Shown in pieces: positions 1 through 9,369 of a DNA stretch of 64,000 nucleotides; positions within the stretch are counted from its first letter, which is position 1, and every line of letters begins with the position of its first letter. The translations under genes were made by a program, and so were the position numbers. The stretch comes from Streptomyces sp. NBC_01351 (GTDB lineage Bacteria > Actinomycetota > Actinomycetes > Streptomycetales > Streptomycetaceae), in assembly GCF_036237315.1 (NCBI RefSeq), contig NZ_CP108356.1, positions 8,313,501-8,377,500 of the forward strand, read 5' to 3'. Under the pieces are notes generated by a model. The model ran no database searches. It had not been told where the DNA came from and was given only the letters and a program-made list of their open reading frames with translations.

Positions 1-1
1 C

Positions 2-1193
2 ATGCTGCTGATCGGCGCGACCCGCCCGGAGCACGCGTTCTTCTCCGATGTGGCCGGGATCGACTGGAACGTCATCTTCCTGCTGCTGGGCATGATGCTG
101 ATCGTCTCCGTCCTCAAGCGCACGGGGCTGTTCGAGTTCGTCGCGATCTGGGCCGCCAAGCGGTCGCACGGGCGTCCGTACCGGCTGATGGTGCTCCTGA
201 TCTTCGCGACCGCGTTCCTGTCGGCGTGGCTGGACAACGTCACCACCGTCCTGCTGATCGCCCCCGTGACGATCGCGGTCTGCACCAGGCTCGGCGTCCC
301 GGTCGTGCCGTACCTGATCGCCGAGGTGATGGCATGCAACATCGGCGGCGCCGCGACCCTGATCGGCGACCCGCCGAACATCATGATCGGCTCCCGCGCC
401 GGCCTCTCCTTCAACGACTTCCTGCTCCACATGGCCCCCATCGCGGCGCTGTTGGTCGTGGTGTTCGCGGTGATGGCGCGGTGGATGTTCCGCGGCGCCT
501 TCTCCTACGACCCCAAGCGGGCCGCGCACGTCATGGCCATGCGGGAGCGGGACGCCATCACCGACGCCCGCCTGCTGGCCGTCAGCGGCATCGTGGTCAC
601 GGTCGTGATGGCCTGCTTCGTCCTGCACACCGCCTTGCACCTGGAGCCCTCGGTGGTGGCGATCTCCGGCGGCCTGGTCCTGCTCGCCGTCTCCCGTCTC
701 AATGCCCGCCAGGTCGCGGCCGATGTCGAGTGGGAGACCCTGGCGTTCTTCGCCTTGCCTGTTCGTGATGGTCGGCGCCATGGTCCAGACAGGGATCCTC
801 ACCGACCTCGGGCAGGCCGCGGCCCGCGTACTGGAGGACAACCTGTTCGGCGCTTCCATGGCCCTGCTGTTCGGATCGATCGTGCCGTCGGCGGTGATCG
901 ACAACATCCCGTTCGTCGCCTCGACCAGCCCGGTCGTCTCCGAGATCGTCGAGGCCTCCGGAGGGGCCGGTCAGGCCCAGGTGCTGTGGTGGTCGTTCGC
1001 GCTCGGAGCGGACCTGGCCGGCAACGCCACGATCATCGCTTCCTCCGCCAACGTCGTCACGGTCGGCATCGCGGAGCGCGCCGGACACCACATCTCCTTC
1101 TGGCAGTTCAGCCGGTACGGCCTGGTCGTCACCGCCGTCACCACCGTGCTGGCCGGCTTCTACGTGTGGCTGCGCTACTTCGCACTCGCCTGA
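2..1193 (+). pseudogene. ArsB/NhaD-type (SLC13-like) ion permease, frameshifted and cut by the window start
   Basis: The first part (about 250 residues, to WETLAFFA near 760) is a multi-helix membrane protein with the family motifs LDNVTTVLL and GDPPNIMIG. The conserved continuation LFVMVGAMVQTG is in the next frame and runs to the stop at 1191-1193, including DNIPFVAS and the closing NATIIASSAN motif. One extra base near 755 separates the halves. The family exports Na+ or anions such as arsenite in exchange for protons; the substrate cannot be told here. The upstream end is outside the window. Whether the frameshift is real or a sequencing error is unknown. Confidence 0.8.
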
Positions 1194-1215
1194 CCGATAG
1201 AAAGGAGGAAAGGCC

Positions 1216-1497
1216 ATGACGGAATCCGATGACGAGCGGATCGCCGAGCTTGAGGCCCTGCTGTGGCACGACGACCCCCGCTTCGCCCGCGGCCTGGGCA
1301 AAGGCCGCCCCCGACGGCCCCGCGAGTACCGCAGCGGGCGGGCCTGGCTGATCATGGCCTGCGCCCTGGCCATGATGGTCATCGGGGCCGCGGCCCGGCT
1401 GGGGACGCTGCTGGCGGTCGGCCTCATCATGGCCGCGCTCGCGGCGCACCTCTTCGACACCAGCCGCCGGCGTGGTCCGCGCCGGCCCGGGCCATAG
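1216..1497 (+). CDS. DUF3040 family small membrane protein
   Basis: This 93-residue protein begins MTESDDERIAELEALLWHDDPRFARG, where the DDPRFA motif after an acidic amphipathic helix is the DUF3040 hallmark. Two hydrophobic helices follow (about residues 45-80) and an Arg-rich tail. A good Shine-Dalgarno (aaaggaggaa) lies just before the ATG, 22 bases after the permease stop and 9 bases before the next gene, so it is probably in one operon with the antiporters. Function is unknown. Confidence 0.8.
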   Translation: MTESDDERIAELEALLWHDDPRFARGLGKGRPRRPREYRSGRAWLIMACALAMMVIGAAARLGTLLAVGLIMAALAAHLFDTSRRRGPRRPGP

Positions 1498-1506
1498 GGG
1501 CGGGCT

Positions 1507-3027
1507 GTGACGCTGCAGCAGCTGTACCTGGTGCTGTTGGTGGGTGGTGTCGTCCTCATGGCCAGCATCGCCGCGGCCCGCGCGGCGCACAGGCTCGGCC
1601 TGCCGAGCCTGCTGTTGTTCCTCGCCGTCGGTGTGATCGCGGGCGAGGACGTGATCGGTATCGAGTTCGACGACGCGCAGCTAGCCCAGTCTCTGGGCAC
1701 CGCAGGTCTGGCGGTCATCCTTGTTGAGGGCGGCCTGAGCACCCACTGGCCCGACGTCAAGCGTCGGCTGGCACCGGCCGGTGTACTGGCCACCGCCGGC
1801 GTCGCCCTGTCCGTGGTGGTCACGGGTGCCGGGGCCCACTACCTCCTGGGCATGGACTGGCATCTGGCGTTGCTGTTGGGCGCGATCGTCTCCTCCACCG
1901 ACGCCGCCGCCGTCTTCGCCGTCCTGCGCTCCCTGCCCTTGCCGCGGAAGACAACCGGGCTGCTGGAGGCGGAGTCCGGGTTCAACGACGCCCCCACGAT
2001 CATCCTGGTCCTGGTCTTTTCCACTGCCGCGGCCGACCTCCCCGGCCCCGCCGCGATTCTCGGCAACGTCGTCTACCAGCTGGTCGTCGGCGGGCTGCTG
2101 GGGCTGGCCGTCGGTCGGATCGGGGTGGCCGCGCTGCGGCACATCGCGCTGCCGGCCACCGGGTTGTACCCGCTGGCCACCGTCGGGTTCGGCATCATCG
2201 CCTTCGCCGCCGGCGGCTTCGTCAACGCGAGCGGCATCATCGCCGCCTACCTGGCCGGGCTGGTCCTGGGCAACTCGCGCCTGCCCCACCGCGCGGCGAC
2301 CCGCTCCTTCGCCGAGGGCACCGGATGGCTCGCCCAGATCGGCCTGTTCGTCATGCTCGGCCTGCTCGTCGACCCCAGCGAACTGCCCTCCGCAATCCTG
2401 CCCGCCCTCGCGGTCGGACTCGTCCTGCTGCTGATCGCCCGCCCCGTCTCGGTCGCCGCCTGCCTGCTGCCCTTCCGCACCCCGTGGCGGGAACAGGCCT
2501 TCATCTCCTGGGCCGGACTGCGCGGCGCCGTGCCGATCGTCCTCGCCACGTTCCCGATCGTCGCGGCCGTCGAGGGCTCCCGGCACCTGCTCAACATCGT
2601 TTTCGTCCTCGTCGTGGTCTTCACCCTCGTCCAGGGCCCCACCCTGCCTGCCGCCGCCCGCCTCCTCCACATCGCCCGGCCCGGGGCCGTGCGGGAGATC
2701 CAGGTCGAGAGCGCGCCCTTGGACGTACTGGACGCTGACCTCCTGACCGTCACCATCCCGCCGGGCTCACGTCTCCACGGCGTCGCCGTCTTCGAACTCC
2801 GGCTCCCCCCACCTGCAGTGATCACCCTCCTGGTGCGCGGCGGCGTCACCCTGGTACCCGGCCCCGACACCGTCCTCGCCGCAGGCGACGAACTGCTCCT
2901 CATCACGACCCCGGCCACCCGACAGACCACCGAGCGACGCCTGCGCGCGGTCGGCCGCCGGGGCAAACTCGCCCGCTGGCTCGGCGAACACGGCAGGTCC
3001 GAACCGGTCGGTGGCGGCAGCGAGTGA
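1507..3027 (+). CDS. CPA1 potassium/proton antiporter with C-terminal RCK_C domain
   Basis: This 506-residue protein has about twelve transmembrane helices over residues 5-385, with CPA1 landmarks SSTDAAAVF (about 137) and the ion-binding ESGFNDAP (about 158). A soluble RCK_C (TrkA-C) domain occupies about 405-485. The layout is that of NhaP2/CvrA-type K+/H+ antiporters, which expel K+ or Na+ in exchange for protons under control of a ligand-binding RCK domain. It starts at GTG 1507, right after the DUF3040 stop. It is intact. Confidence 0.87.
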   Translation: MTLQQLYLVLLVGGVVLMASIAAARAAHRLGLPSLLLFLAVGVIAGEDVIGIEFDDAQLAQSLGTAGLAVILVEGGLSTHWPDVKRRLAPAGVLATAGVALSVVVTGAGAHYLLGMDWHLALLLGAIVSSTDAAAVFAVLRSLPLPRKTTGLLEAESGFNDAPTIILVLVFSTAAADLPGPAAILGNVVYQLVVGGLLGLAVGRIGVAALRHIALPATGLYPLATVGFGIIAFAAGGFVNASGIIAAYLAGLVLGNSRLPHRAATRSFAEGTGWLAQIGLFVMLGLLVDPSELPSAILPALAVGLVLLLIARPVSVAACLLPFRTPWREQAFISWAGLRGAVPIVLATFPIVAAVEGSRHLLNIVFVLVVVFTLVQGPTLPAAARLLHIARPGAVREIQVESAPLDVLDADLLTVTIPPGSRLHGVAVFELRLPPPAVITLLVRGGVTLVPGPDTVLAAGDELLLITTPATRQTTERRLRAVGRRGKLARWLGEHGRSEPVGGGSE

Positions 3028-3028
3028 C

Positions 3029-3298
3029 CTAGGAGCCGTTCGGAGGGCGGGAGACCTGCGCGAATCCGACTAGGGCGACACCGGCCATCAAGAGCGGCAC
3101 GAAGACGGCGAAGGGCAGTGCGGGCGCCACCGCGAGTGCCACCGCCATCAGAAGCGTTCCCACGCCCCAGACAACCGGTCGCCGCACACTGCGGCGAAGC
3201 CAGGGGAAGACGACACGGCCGGTCACGATCGTCCAGACGCCGACGGTTCCGAACCCGAGGGCCACCGCGATGGTGGCCGCTTGCACGACGGTGAGCAC
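3029..3298 (-). CDS. Small hypothetical membrane protein
   Basis: This 89-residue protein has three hydrophobic helices (about 5-24, 40-58 and 60-78) separated by a short basic loop with RRSVRRP. It is convergent with the CPA1 antiporter, whose stop is one base away. No family was recognised. It probably sits in the cytoplasmic membrane as part of the ion-transport neighbourhood. Confidence 0.55.
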   Translation of the reverse strand: MLTVVQAATIAVALGFGTVGVWTIVTGRVVFPWLRRSVRRPVVWGVGTLLMAVALAVAPALPFAVFVPLLMAGVALVGFAQVSRPPNGS

Positions 3299-3373
3299 GT
3301 CTACCTCCCTCAGAAGTTCTAGCGAAATGAAGCAGGGCTACGGGGTTCGTAACCGCTGAACGGCGGTTGTGTC

Positions 3374-3790
3374 TCAGCGCCGGCCGAACTTATTGTGTGC
3401 CCGGCGTGCTCGCCAAAGAGTCACAGTTCCCAGGTCAGAGCGCATGTGCGGCGGCACGATGAACGCCGGCATGTTGAAGAGGATGATGCTGAACTCGCAT
3501 GCCAAGCACGCCAGCAGGGTCACCACTGCCACGAGAACAATGGCTGCCTGAGCATCGGTCATCTCGGCGTCCAACGTCCCCAGGAGGACGAGAGGAGTGA
3601 TCGCCCACAAAAAGATGGCAGTGACACCCAGAGCGCGCACCTCGCCTCGTTTGACCTCCTGGCCGAACGGCAGAACGGCAAAGGCGGTGAGGAAGAAGTC
3701 CACCAAGTCGGCATCCCGCCAGAGCTGGACTGCCTTCCAGCTCATGAAGGCAGCCCCTGCCATCCACAAAAGCCCGATGAAATAGGCCAT
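3374..3790 (-). CDS. Hypothetical membrane protein
   Basis: The start is taken at MAYFIGLLWMAG, because the 20 residues upstream in the same frame are Arg/Ser-rich and not membrane-like. The 138-residue product has four predicted helices (about 4-20, 30-50, 54-75 and 85-110) and a basic tail. No family was recognised. It lies between two other small membrane protein genes on the same strand. The start is uncertain by about 20 codons. Confidence 0.5.
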   Translation of the reverse strand: MAYFIGLLWMAGAAFMSWKAVQLWRDADLVDFFLTAFAVLPFGQEVKRGEVRALGVTAIFLWAITPLVLLGTLDAEMTDAQAAIVLVAVVTLLACLACEFSIILFNMPAFIVPPHMRSDLGTVTLWRARRAHNKFGRR

Positions 3791-3982
3791 GCCGCCCCCC
3801 ACACTCACCGACTGCCGTCGCGAACACCGAGAGTACGTCGCCTCTCGCACCTCAGCTCAAGATCGGCCACAACGAGCACCTTCAGGCATTTTTGCGTCCC
3901 TCAGGCGCCTCCAGCAGATCAGTGCGCAGCCCAGAGCGAGGAAGGCTGGTGAACGTCGTCGCGGACCTTCCAGACGGCCGGG

Positions 3983-4240
3983 TCACCGATGGCGGCGACT
4001 GGCGGCGAGCTTGCAGGCCAGGTATACGGCGGTCGCCGGCCACAGGACGATCAGCAGGGTGAGGATGACCGCGCTCGAAGCCGGGTCGCGTTCGGAGTCC
4101 CGGCGCCAGCCCGGGTGACGCGCCAGGAGCCGGGGCAGACGGTGGGCGAAGCCGACCGCGCCGCCGAGGTAGACAGCCAGGGCGGCGAGCAGCAGCACGG
4201 TCTCCCGGCTGGTGATCGCCGCCCAGGTGTCCTCACTCAC
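3983..4240 (-). CDS. Small membrane protein, third gene of the CPA2 antiporter operon
   Basis: This 85-residue protein has two hydrophobic helices (about 15-32 and 58-78) joined by a charged segment (HPGWRRDSERDPAS). Its GTG start overlaps the stop of the upstream antiporter by four bases (GTGA), so translation is probably coupled and the product may be an accessory of that transporter. No named family was recognised. Confidence 0.65.
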   Translation of the reverse strand: MSEDTWAAITSRETVLLLAALAVYLGGAVGFAHRLPRLLARHPGWRRDSERDPASSAVILTLLIVLWPATAVYLACKLAASRRHR

Positions 4241-5496
4241 GTGCGGCCGGCCGGATCCTGGGCCTGGTCCTTGAGGTCCTCCGTGGATCCCGGCTGGGAC
4301 GGCACCGCGGCCAGGACCGGACCCGACGGGGTGCGCCGGTTGCCGACCCAGGTGGCCACGGGTTCGGTGTAGCGGGCGGTGAGCGGTCCGATCACCACGA
4401 GGATCAGCACGTACGCGGTGGCGAGCGGGCCCAGGGCGGGCTCGATGCCGGCGGTGACGGCGAGCCCGGCGATGACGATGGAGAACTCGCCGCGGGCCAC
4501 GAGCGTGCCACCGGCCCGCCAGCGCCCCTTGACCCCCACCCCGGCGCGCTTCGCGGCCCAGTACCCGGTCGCGATCTTCGTACCCGCCGTGACCACGGCG
4601 AGTGCCAGGGCGGGCAGTAGGACGGGCGGGATGCTCGCCGGGTCGGTGTGCAGGCCGAAGAACACGAAGAACACGGCTGCGAACAGGTCCCGCAGCGGGC
4701 TCAGCAGCGCGTGGGTGCCCTCGGCGACCTCGCCGGAGAGGGCGATGCCGACGAGGAAGGCGCCGACGGCTGCGGAGACCTGGAGCTGCTGGGCGATGCC
4801 TGCGACGAGCAGGGTCAGGCCGAGGACGACGAGGAGGAGCTTCTCGGGGTCGTCGCTGGAGACGAAGCGGGATATGTGGCGTCCGTAGCGGACCGCGACG
4901 AACAGCACCCCTCCGGCGACGCCGAGCGCGATGGCCAGGGTCGCGCTGCCCGCGGCGAGGCTCACGCCGGCGAGGAGGGCGGTGATGATCGGCAGGTAGA
5001 CCGCCATGGCCAGGTCTTCGAGGACCAGGATGCTGAGGATGACCGGGGTCTCGCGGTTGCCGACCCGGCCCAAGTCACCCATGACCTTGGCGATGACTCC
5101 GGAGGAGGAGATCCAGGTGACGCCGGCCAGGACTACGGCGGCGACCGGGCCCCAGCCCATGAGCAGGGCGGCGACCGCTCCGGGTACGGCGTTCAGGCCG
5201 AAGTCGACCAGCCCGGCCGGGTACTGGGTCTTGAGGTTGGAGACCAGATCCGAGGCGGTGTACTCCAGGCCCAGCATGAGCAGCAGCAGGATCACGCCTA
5301 TCTCGGCGCCGATCGCGACGAACTCCTCGCTCGCCCCCATGGGCAGCAGCCCGCCGGTGCCGAAGGCCAGTCCGGCCAGGAGGTAGAGGGGGATGGGGGA
5401 GAACTTCAGACGTCCGGCGACCCGGCCCAGCAGGCCGAGGCCGAGGATGATCGCGCCGAACTCGATGAGGAAGAGAGCGGAGTGCACGGGAGTCAC
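4237..5496 (-). CDS. CPA2 (KefB/KhtU-like) cation:proton antiporter
   Basis: This 419-residue protein has about twelve helices and the CPA2 signature in the middle (SSSGVIAKVMGDLG, about 130-143), then a conserved acidic segment (LVLEDLAMAVYLP) and FFVFFGLHTDP near 275. There is no fused RCK domain. That role is supplied by the upstream KhtT-like gene, with which it overlaps by four bases. In Bacillus the KhtTU pair exports K+ and other monovalent cations for protons and is gated by the soluble subunit. The GTG start is fixed by the overlap. Confidence 0.88.
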   Translation of the reverse strand: MTPVHSALFLIEFGAIILGLGLLGRVAGRLKFSPIPLYLLAGLAFGTGGLLPMGASEEFVAIGAEIGVILLLLMLGLEYTASDLVSNLKTQYPAGLVDFGLNAVPGAVAALLMGWGPVAAVVLAGVTWISSSGVIAKVMGDLGRVGNRETPVILSILVLEDLAMAVYLPIITALLAGVSLAAGSATLAIALGVAGGVLFVAVRYGRHISRFVSSDDPEKLLLVVLGLTLLVAGIAQQLQVSAAVGAFLVGIALSGEVAEGTHALLSPLRDLFAAVFFVFFGLHTDPASIPPVLLPALALAVVTAGTKIATGYWAAKRAGVGVKGRWRAGGTLVARGEFSIVIAGLAVTAGIEPALGPLATAYVLILVVIGPLTARYTEPVATWVGNRRTPSGPVLAAVPSQPGSTEDLKDQAQDPAGRT

Positions 5497-5963
5497 TCCC
5501 GCCCGAGTATGGACGCGGCGGCGTCGACGCCTTCACGGGTGCCGATGACGATGAGGGTGTCCCCGCCCGCCAGGCGGAAGTCCGGCGTGGGCGAGGGCCG
5601 GGCCTCCGCGCGGCGCAGTACCGCCACGATCGAGACACCGGTCTCGGTGCGCATCCGTGTCTCGCCCAGCACGCGCCCGTTCCAGTACGAGTGGGCGGAC
5701 AGCTCGATCCGCTCGGCGACCAGGCCGAGATCGGTGGTGTGCAGCACGTTCGGGCTGTGATGGGCCGGCATCAGCGCGTCGATCAGCGAGGCCGTCTCCG
5801 CTCCGGTCAGGTGCAGCGACTGGGCGCAGGCGTCGGGGTCGTCAGCCCGGTAGAGGTTCACCGTCCGGGTGCCGTCCCGGTGCGCGATGACCGACAGGTG
5901 GCGGTGTTCGCGGGTGGTGAGGTCGTACTGGACCCCGATTCCGGGCAGTGGTGTGGTGCTCAT
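5493..5963 (-). CDS. KhtT-like regulatory subunit of the antiporter (RCK_C domain)
   Basis: The start is taken at ATG 5963 (MSTTPLPGIG), giving 156 residues. The longer open frame upstream is an antisense shadow of the sensor kinase. The N-terminal half has the KhtT pattern (GVQYDLTTREHRHLSVIAHRDG), and the C-terminal half is an RCK_C domain ending in GGDTLIVIGTREGVD. It is the first gene of a three-gene operon with 4-base overlaps and should be the cytosolic gate of the CPA2 antiporter that follows. Confidence 0.85.
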   Translation of the reverse strand: MSTTPLPGIGVQYDLTTREHRHLSVIAHRDGTRTVNLYRADDPDACAQSLHLTGAETASLIDALMPAHHSPNVLHTTDLGLVAERIELSAHSYWNGRVLGETRMRTETGVSIVAVLRRAEARPSPTPDFRLAGGDTLIVIGTREGVDAAASILGRE

Positions 5964-6246
5964 CCGTGGAGCAGGCACAGCTGTCCCCCCTTGCTCTGTG
6001 CTCGATTGCGGTACGGCGCCGGGGGATGTGAGGCAGGATCCCGGCCCGGCGCGGGCCCATCGTGCCACCTCACAGCGGGCGCGGGATATGGGTGCTGGCA
6101 CGGATGGACAAGGCCCCGGCCAGGCGAAAGGCTGAAAGGGGACACCAGGCCCGCCACAGGTCACAGCAGGTGTGGGGGTCGGCGGGGATAGTGGAGGTGA
6201 TCGCGCCGAACAGGCGGACGGGGATTCGAAAGGGAGGGAGAGGATC

Positions 6247-7206
6247 ATGTCGCTGTACTGGCGGATCTTCCTACTCAACGCCGTCGTCCTCATCGTGGCG
6301 GTTCTGCTGCTGCTCGGCCCGGTGACCGTCTCCACCCCCGTTCTGTTCGGCGAAGCCGTCGTCCTGCTCGCGGGGCTGGCAGCCATGCTGATCGCCAACG
6401 CCGCCCTACTCCGCATCGGCCTGGCACCGCTCGGACGACTGACCCGCGCGATGACCGCTGTCGATCTGCTGCGCCCTGGCAGCCGGGCCCGCGTGGAGGG
6501 CCCCGGCGAAGTGGCCGAACTGACCACCACGTTCAACGCCATGCTCGTCAGGCTCGAGGCCGAGCGTGCCACCAGCAGCGCCCGGGCTCTCTCGGCGCAG
6601 GAGGCCGAGCGCCGCCGCATCGCCCAGGAACTCCACGACGAGGTCGGCCAGACGCTCACCGCCGTCCTGCTCCAACTCAAACACGCCGCCGACCGCGCCC
6701 CGGATCCCTTGCGCGAGGAACTGCGCCAGGTGCAGGAGACCACCCGCACCGGCCTGGACGAGATCCGCCGTATCGCGCGCCGGCTGCGCCCGGGCGTGCT
6801 GGAGGAGTTGGGCCTGCACAGCGCCCTGCGGGCACTGACGGCGGAGTTCACCACCGGGACGCTTACCGTGCGGCACTTCATCGCGCCAGGCTTGCCCGAG
6901 CTGGAAGAAGCCACCGAACTCGTCCTCTACCGGGTGGCTCAGGAAGCTCTGACCAACGCGGCCCGCCACGCGAGCGCGACCGACGTCGAGGTCCACCTCT
7001 CCAACCGGCCAGAGGGGACCGTGCGCCTGCTCGTGCGAGACAACGGCACGGGTATACGCCTTGCCGTCGAGGGCGCGGGGATCCAGGGGATGAGGGAACG
7101 GGCCCTCCTGATCGGCGCGGATCTCTCCGTCGCAGGCGGCCCGCACGGCGGTACTGACGTACGACTGGACGTACCCGCTCACAGGACCGAGGAGAGCAGC
7201 CGATGA
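6247..7206 (+). CDS. NarL-family sensor histidine kinase
   Basis: The start is ATG 6247, preceded by an A/G-rich ribosome site (gggagggagagg), giving 319 residues. Two N-terminal helices (about 5-25 and 35-55) are followed by a HAMP-like linker, a HisKA_3 dimerisation domain with the phospho-acceptor His at about 130 (QELHDEVGQ), and a HATPase_c domain with N-box EALTNAARHA and G-box DNGTGI. The sensor region is very short, so it probably senses something in or near the membrane. The partner regulator follows with an ATGA overlap. It is divergent from the antiporter operon, a possible target. Confidence 0.9.
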   Translation: MSLYWRIFLLNAVVLIVAVLLLLGPVTVSTPVLFGEAVVLLAGLAAMLIANAALLRIGLAPLGRLTRAMTAVDLLRPGSRARVEGPGEVAELTTTFNAMLVRLEAERATSSARALSAQEAERRRIAQELHDEVGQTLTAVLLQLKHAADRAPDPLREELRQVQETTRTGLDEIRRIARRLRPGVLEELGLHSALRALTAEFTTGTLTVRHFIAPGLPELEEATELVLYRVAQEALTNAARHASATDVEVHLSNRPEGTVRLLVRDNGTGIRLAVEGAGIQGMRERALLIGADLSVAGGPHGGTDVRLDVPAHRTEESSR

Positions 7207-7871
7207 CCACCCCGGACCCGGCGGGACCCACCCGCGTCCTGCTCGCCGACGACCATGCCCTCGTACGGCGCGGGGTCAAACTCATCCTCGATGCCGAACC
7301 GGACCTGACAGTCGTCGCCGAGGCCGGGGACGGAGCGGAGGCCGTGGCCCTGGCCCGTACACAGGACATCGACCTGGCCGTTCTGGATGTTGCGATGCCG
7401 CGTATGACCGGTCTCCAGGCCGCCCGGGAGCTCTCCCGGCTGCGGCCGGAGCTGCGGATCCTCATCCTGACGATGTACGACAACGAGCAGTACTTCTTCG
7501 AGGCCCTCAAGGCCGGGGCCGCCGGCTACGTCCCCAAGTCCGTCGCCGACCGGGACCTCGTCGAGGCCTGCCGCGCGGCGATCCGAGACGAGCCGTTTAT
7601 CTATCCGGGTGCCGAGACCACCCTGATCCGCAACTATCTCGACCGAGCCCGCCAAGGGGATCCGCTGCCGCCCCGGGCGATCACCGAGCGCGAGGAGGAG
7701 ATCCTCAAGCTCGTCGCCGAAGGCAACTCGTCCAAGGAGATCGCGGACATCCTTGTGATCAGCGCGAAAACGGTGGAGCGCCACCGGGCGAACCTGCTCC
7801 AGAAGCTGGGGATGCGAGACCGCCTGGAGCTGACCCGCTACGCGATTCGCGTGGGACTGATCGAGCCGTAG
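7203..7871 (+). CDS. NarL/LuxR-type response regulator
   Basis: This 222-residue protein has a receiver domain with acidic pocket DDH (16-18), phospho-acceptor Asp62 (AVLDVAMP) and a conserved Lys in YVPKSV. A LuxR-type HTH follows at about 160-208 (ITEREEEILKLVAEG, with KTVERHRANLLQKLG as recognition region). The ATG overlaps the kinase stop by four bases, identifying it as the cognate regulator. Target promoters cannot be read from the sequence. Confidence 0.92.
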   Translation: MTTPDPAGPTRVLLADDHALVRRGVKLILDAEPDLTVVAEAGDGAEAVALARTQDIDLAVLDVAMPRMTGLQAARELSRLRPELRILILTMYDNEQYFFEALKAGAAGYVPKSVADRDLVEACRAAIRDEPFIYPGAETTLIRNYLDRARQGDPLPPRAITEREEEILKLVAEGNSSKEIADILVISAKTVERHRANLLQKLGMRDRLELTRYAIRVGLIEP

Positions 7872-7966
7872 AACCCGGAAAGAAGAACGCAGAAGTTGAT
7901 GCATTTATGGGGGATTTGTGTTCTTCGGTGAGGCGTTGGCTGCGCTGACATCGGCTGCCGCCGTCG

Positions 7967-8527
7967 ATGGAAACCAGAAGGCCCAGGGCCTGGCGGCGAC
8001 CAGTGAGCCGCCGCTGCGCCGCCCTCCTGGCCGTGCTCCTGCTGGCTGGTACAGCGGGGTGCGCGCAGGCCCAGGAGTACGCGGTACCTGGCGATGTGTG
8101 CGGCGTCGAAGTCGAGCCTGCTCTCCTCAAACCCCTGCTCCCGGTCGGCGAGTTGCTCCGGCAGCGCACGGCTCAAGAAGGCGATGAAGACATCGCCGGC
8201 TGCGTGATGGACGTTGACAAGCTCCGCGAACTGACCTTCCAAGCCAGCCTGGTGCCAGCTGACGTCGACCCCCTGGAAGTCAAGCGCCGCAATCTGATGC
8301 GCGCCGGGAACCCGCAGAAGACCGACATCGGAAGCGACGCCCGGATTGCGGACAGCGCGGCCGTGGCGTCAACCGCGTGCACCTACAAGGGCGAGCCACG
8401 CCGATACGCGGTGGAGGTATGGGTGGACAAACATCCGATCGACGTCGACAAGCGCCGCGAGGACCTTGCTCGATTCATCGCGGCATACCTCCAGTCCGCC
8501 CAGAAGGCAGCGGGCTGCACCTCCTGA
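7967..8527 (+). CDS. Putative lipoprotein, first gene of a secretion-like locus
   Basis: The N-terminus has a twin-Arg basic stretch, a hydrophobic core and a lipobox (LAGTAGC, Cys about 33), so the mature protein should be lipidated on the outer face of the membrane. The body of about 150 residues has two further Cys (CGVEV and GCVMDV) and a C-terminal Cys pair region. GTG 8003 is an alternative start. Genes on the same strand continue to 12655. It resembles the DUF3558-like lipoprotein type only in layout; no family is claimed. Confidence 0.7.
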   Translation: METRRPRAWRRPVSRRCAALLAVLLLAGTAGCAQAQEYAVPGDVCGVEVEPALLKPLLPVGELLRQRTAQEGDEDIAGCVMDVDKLRELTFQASLVPADVDPLEVKRRNLMRAGNPQKTDIGSDARIADSAAVASTACTYKGEPRRYAVEVWVDKHPIDVDKRREDLARFIAAYLQSAQKAAGCTS

Positions 8528-8576
8528 CTGAAAGCCATCAGCTCCCCGATGGGAGCGAGCGGGGCCCTCTGGAGGA

Positions 8577-8900
8577 GTGAAGGCCCCCGAGAACCTTCGA
8601 CCTGGGACTCAACCTGTGCATCACGACAACGAGCCGGTTTTCAAACGAAGCAACTGGGGCACCAGCCGCTACTACTACAACCCCCGTAACCCCGTAGGCC
8701 TCGCACTCATCGTCATCAGCCTGCTCTTCGGCGCGACGATGATGATCCTCATGGCCAACCGGGCCGGACCGTTCGCACCGCCGCCCACCCAAGGCCCGTG
8801 GAGCCCGCCAGCGTACGAGCACTCCTGGCCGCCCCCGTCAGCCGAGCCGGCTCCCTGGCCGCCCCTCCCCCCACGGGCACCCCGGAGAGCGCCCCATGAG
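8577..8900 (+). CDS. Pro-rich single-pass membrane protein (3' end uncertain)
   Basis: It starts at GTG 8577 behind ctggagga. The product has a soluble Tyr-rich start (RYYYNPRNPVG), one helix (about 40-58) and a Pro/Trp-rich external tail (WPPPSAEPAPWPPLPP). The frame remains open to 9434 and overlaps other genes. I take the real end near the next start at 8896, whose ATGA would be a normal overlap if one base were missing in the Pro-rich tail. The end coordinate is therefore inferred. Confidence 0.45.
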
Positions 8901-9200
8901 AGGGACACGGAACCGGCTGCGCCAGGTGGGGTCGCACCTCGCGTGGTGGGCAATCCTCACGCTCGTACTGGTGCTGTCGAGTGCGGCCCTGGGCCGGCCG
9001 GTGACCCTTCTGGGATGTGCTGCGTCCGCAGTGCCGACGCCTCGGACTCCGTCGTGTGGCGCCGGGCGGGTGTCGCCGAAGCTGCCGCGCTCGCGCTCGT
9101 GCACGAGGACGACGAGACCAGCATCCGTGCCGAGCTGACGGTCCGCCGCATCAACCTGCGGCTCCGCCTGGTGAACATTGCCGTCTTCGGGCCCCGGGTG
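8896..9200 (+). pseudogene. Small membrane protein, frameshifted
   Basis: From ATG 8896 the frame gives a basic start and one clear helix (WWAILTLVLVLSSAALG), then loses coding character near 9010. Protein-like sequence resumes in another frame (SVVWRRAGVAEAAALALVHE, then RRINLRLRLVNIAVFG) up to about 9200. One indel near 9005-9020 would join them. The true end is unclear. No family was recognised. It lies between the Pro-rich membrane protein and the WXG-like gene. Confidence 0.4.
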
Positions 9201-9369
9201 CGCGGTTCATGCCGGGGGACATTGACAGCCGTGCGAGGCGGTCAGGACGGGGCGGTGCTTGCACGAGAAGAAGACCGTACACGGGATCGATCATCTGCAG
9301 TCGTCCGTAACCCAAGTGGGTGCGTGGCAGACGGGGCAGCAACACAACTAGCAACACGGGGTGCTGACG

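Noticed and set aside
5964..6914. Upstream extension of the KhtT-like gene to 6914
   Set aside because: The extension is Ser/Arg-rich and antisense to the sensor kinase. The family begins at the ATG at 5963.
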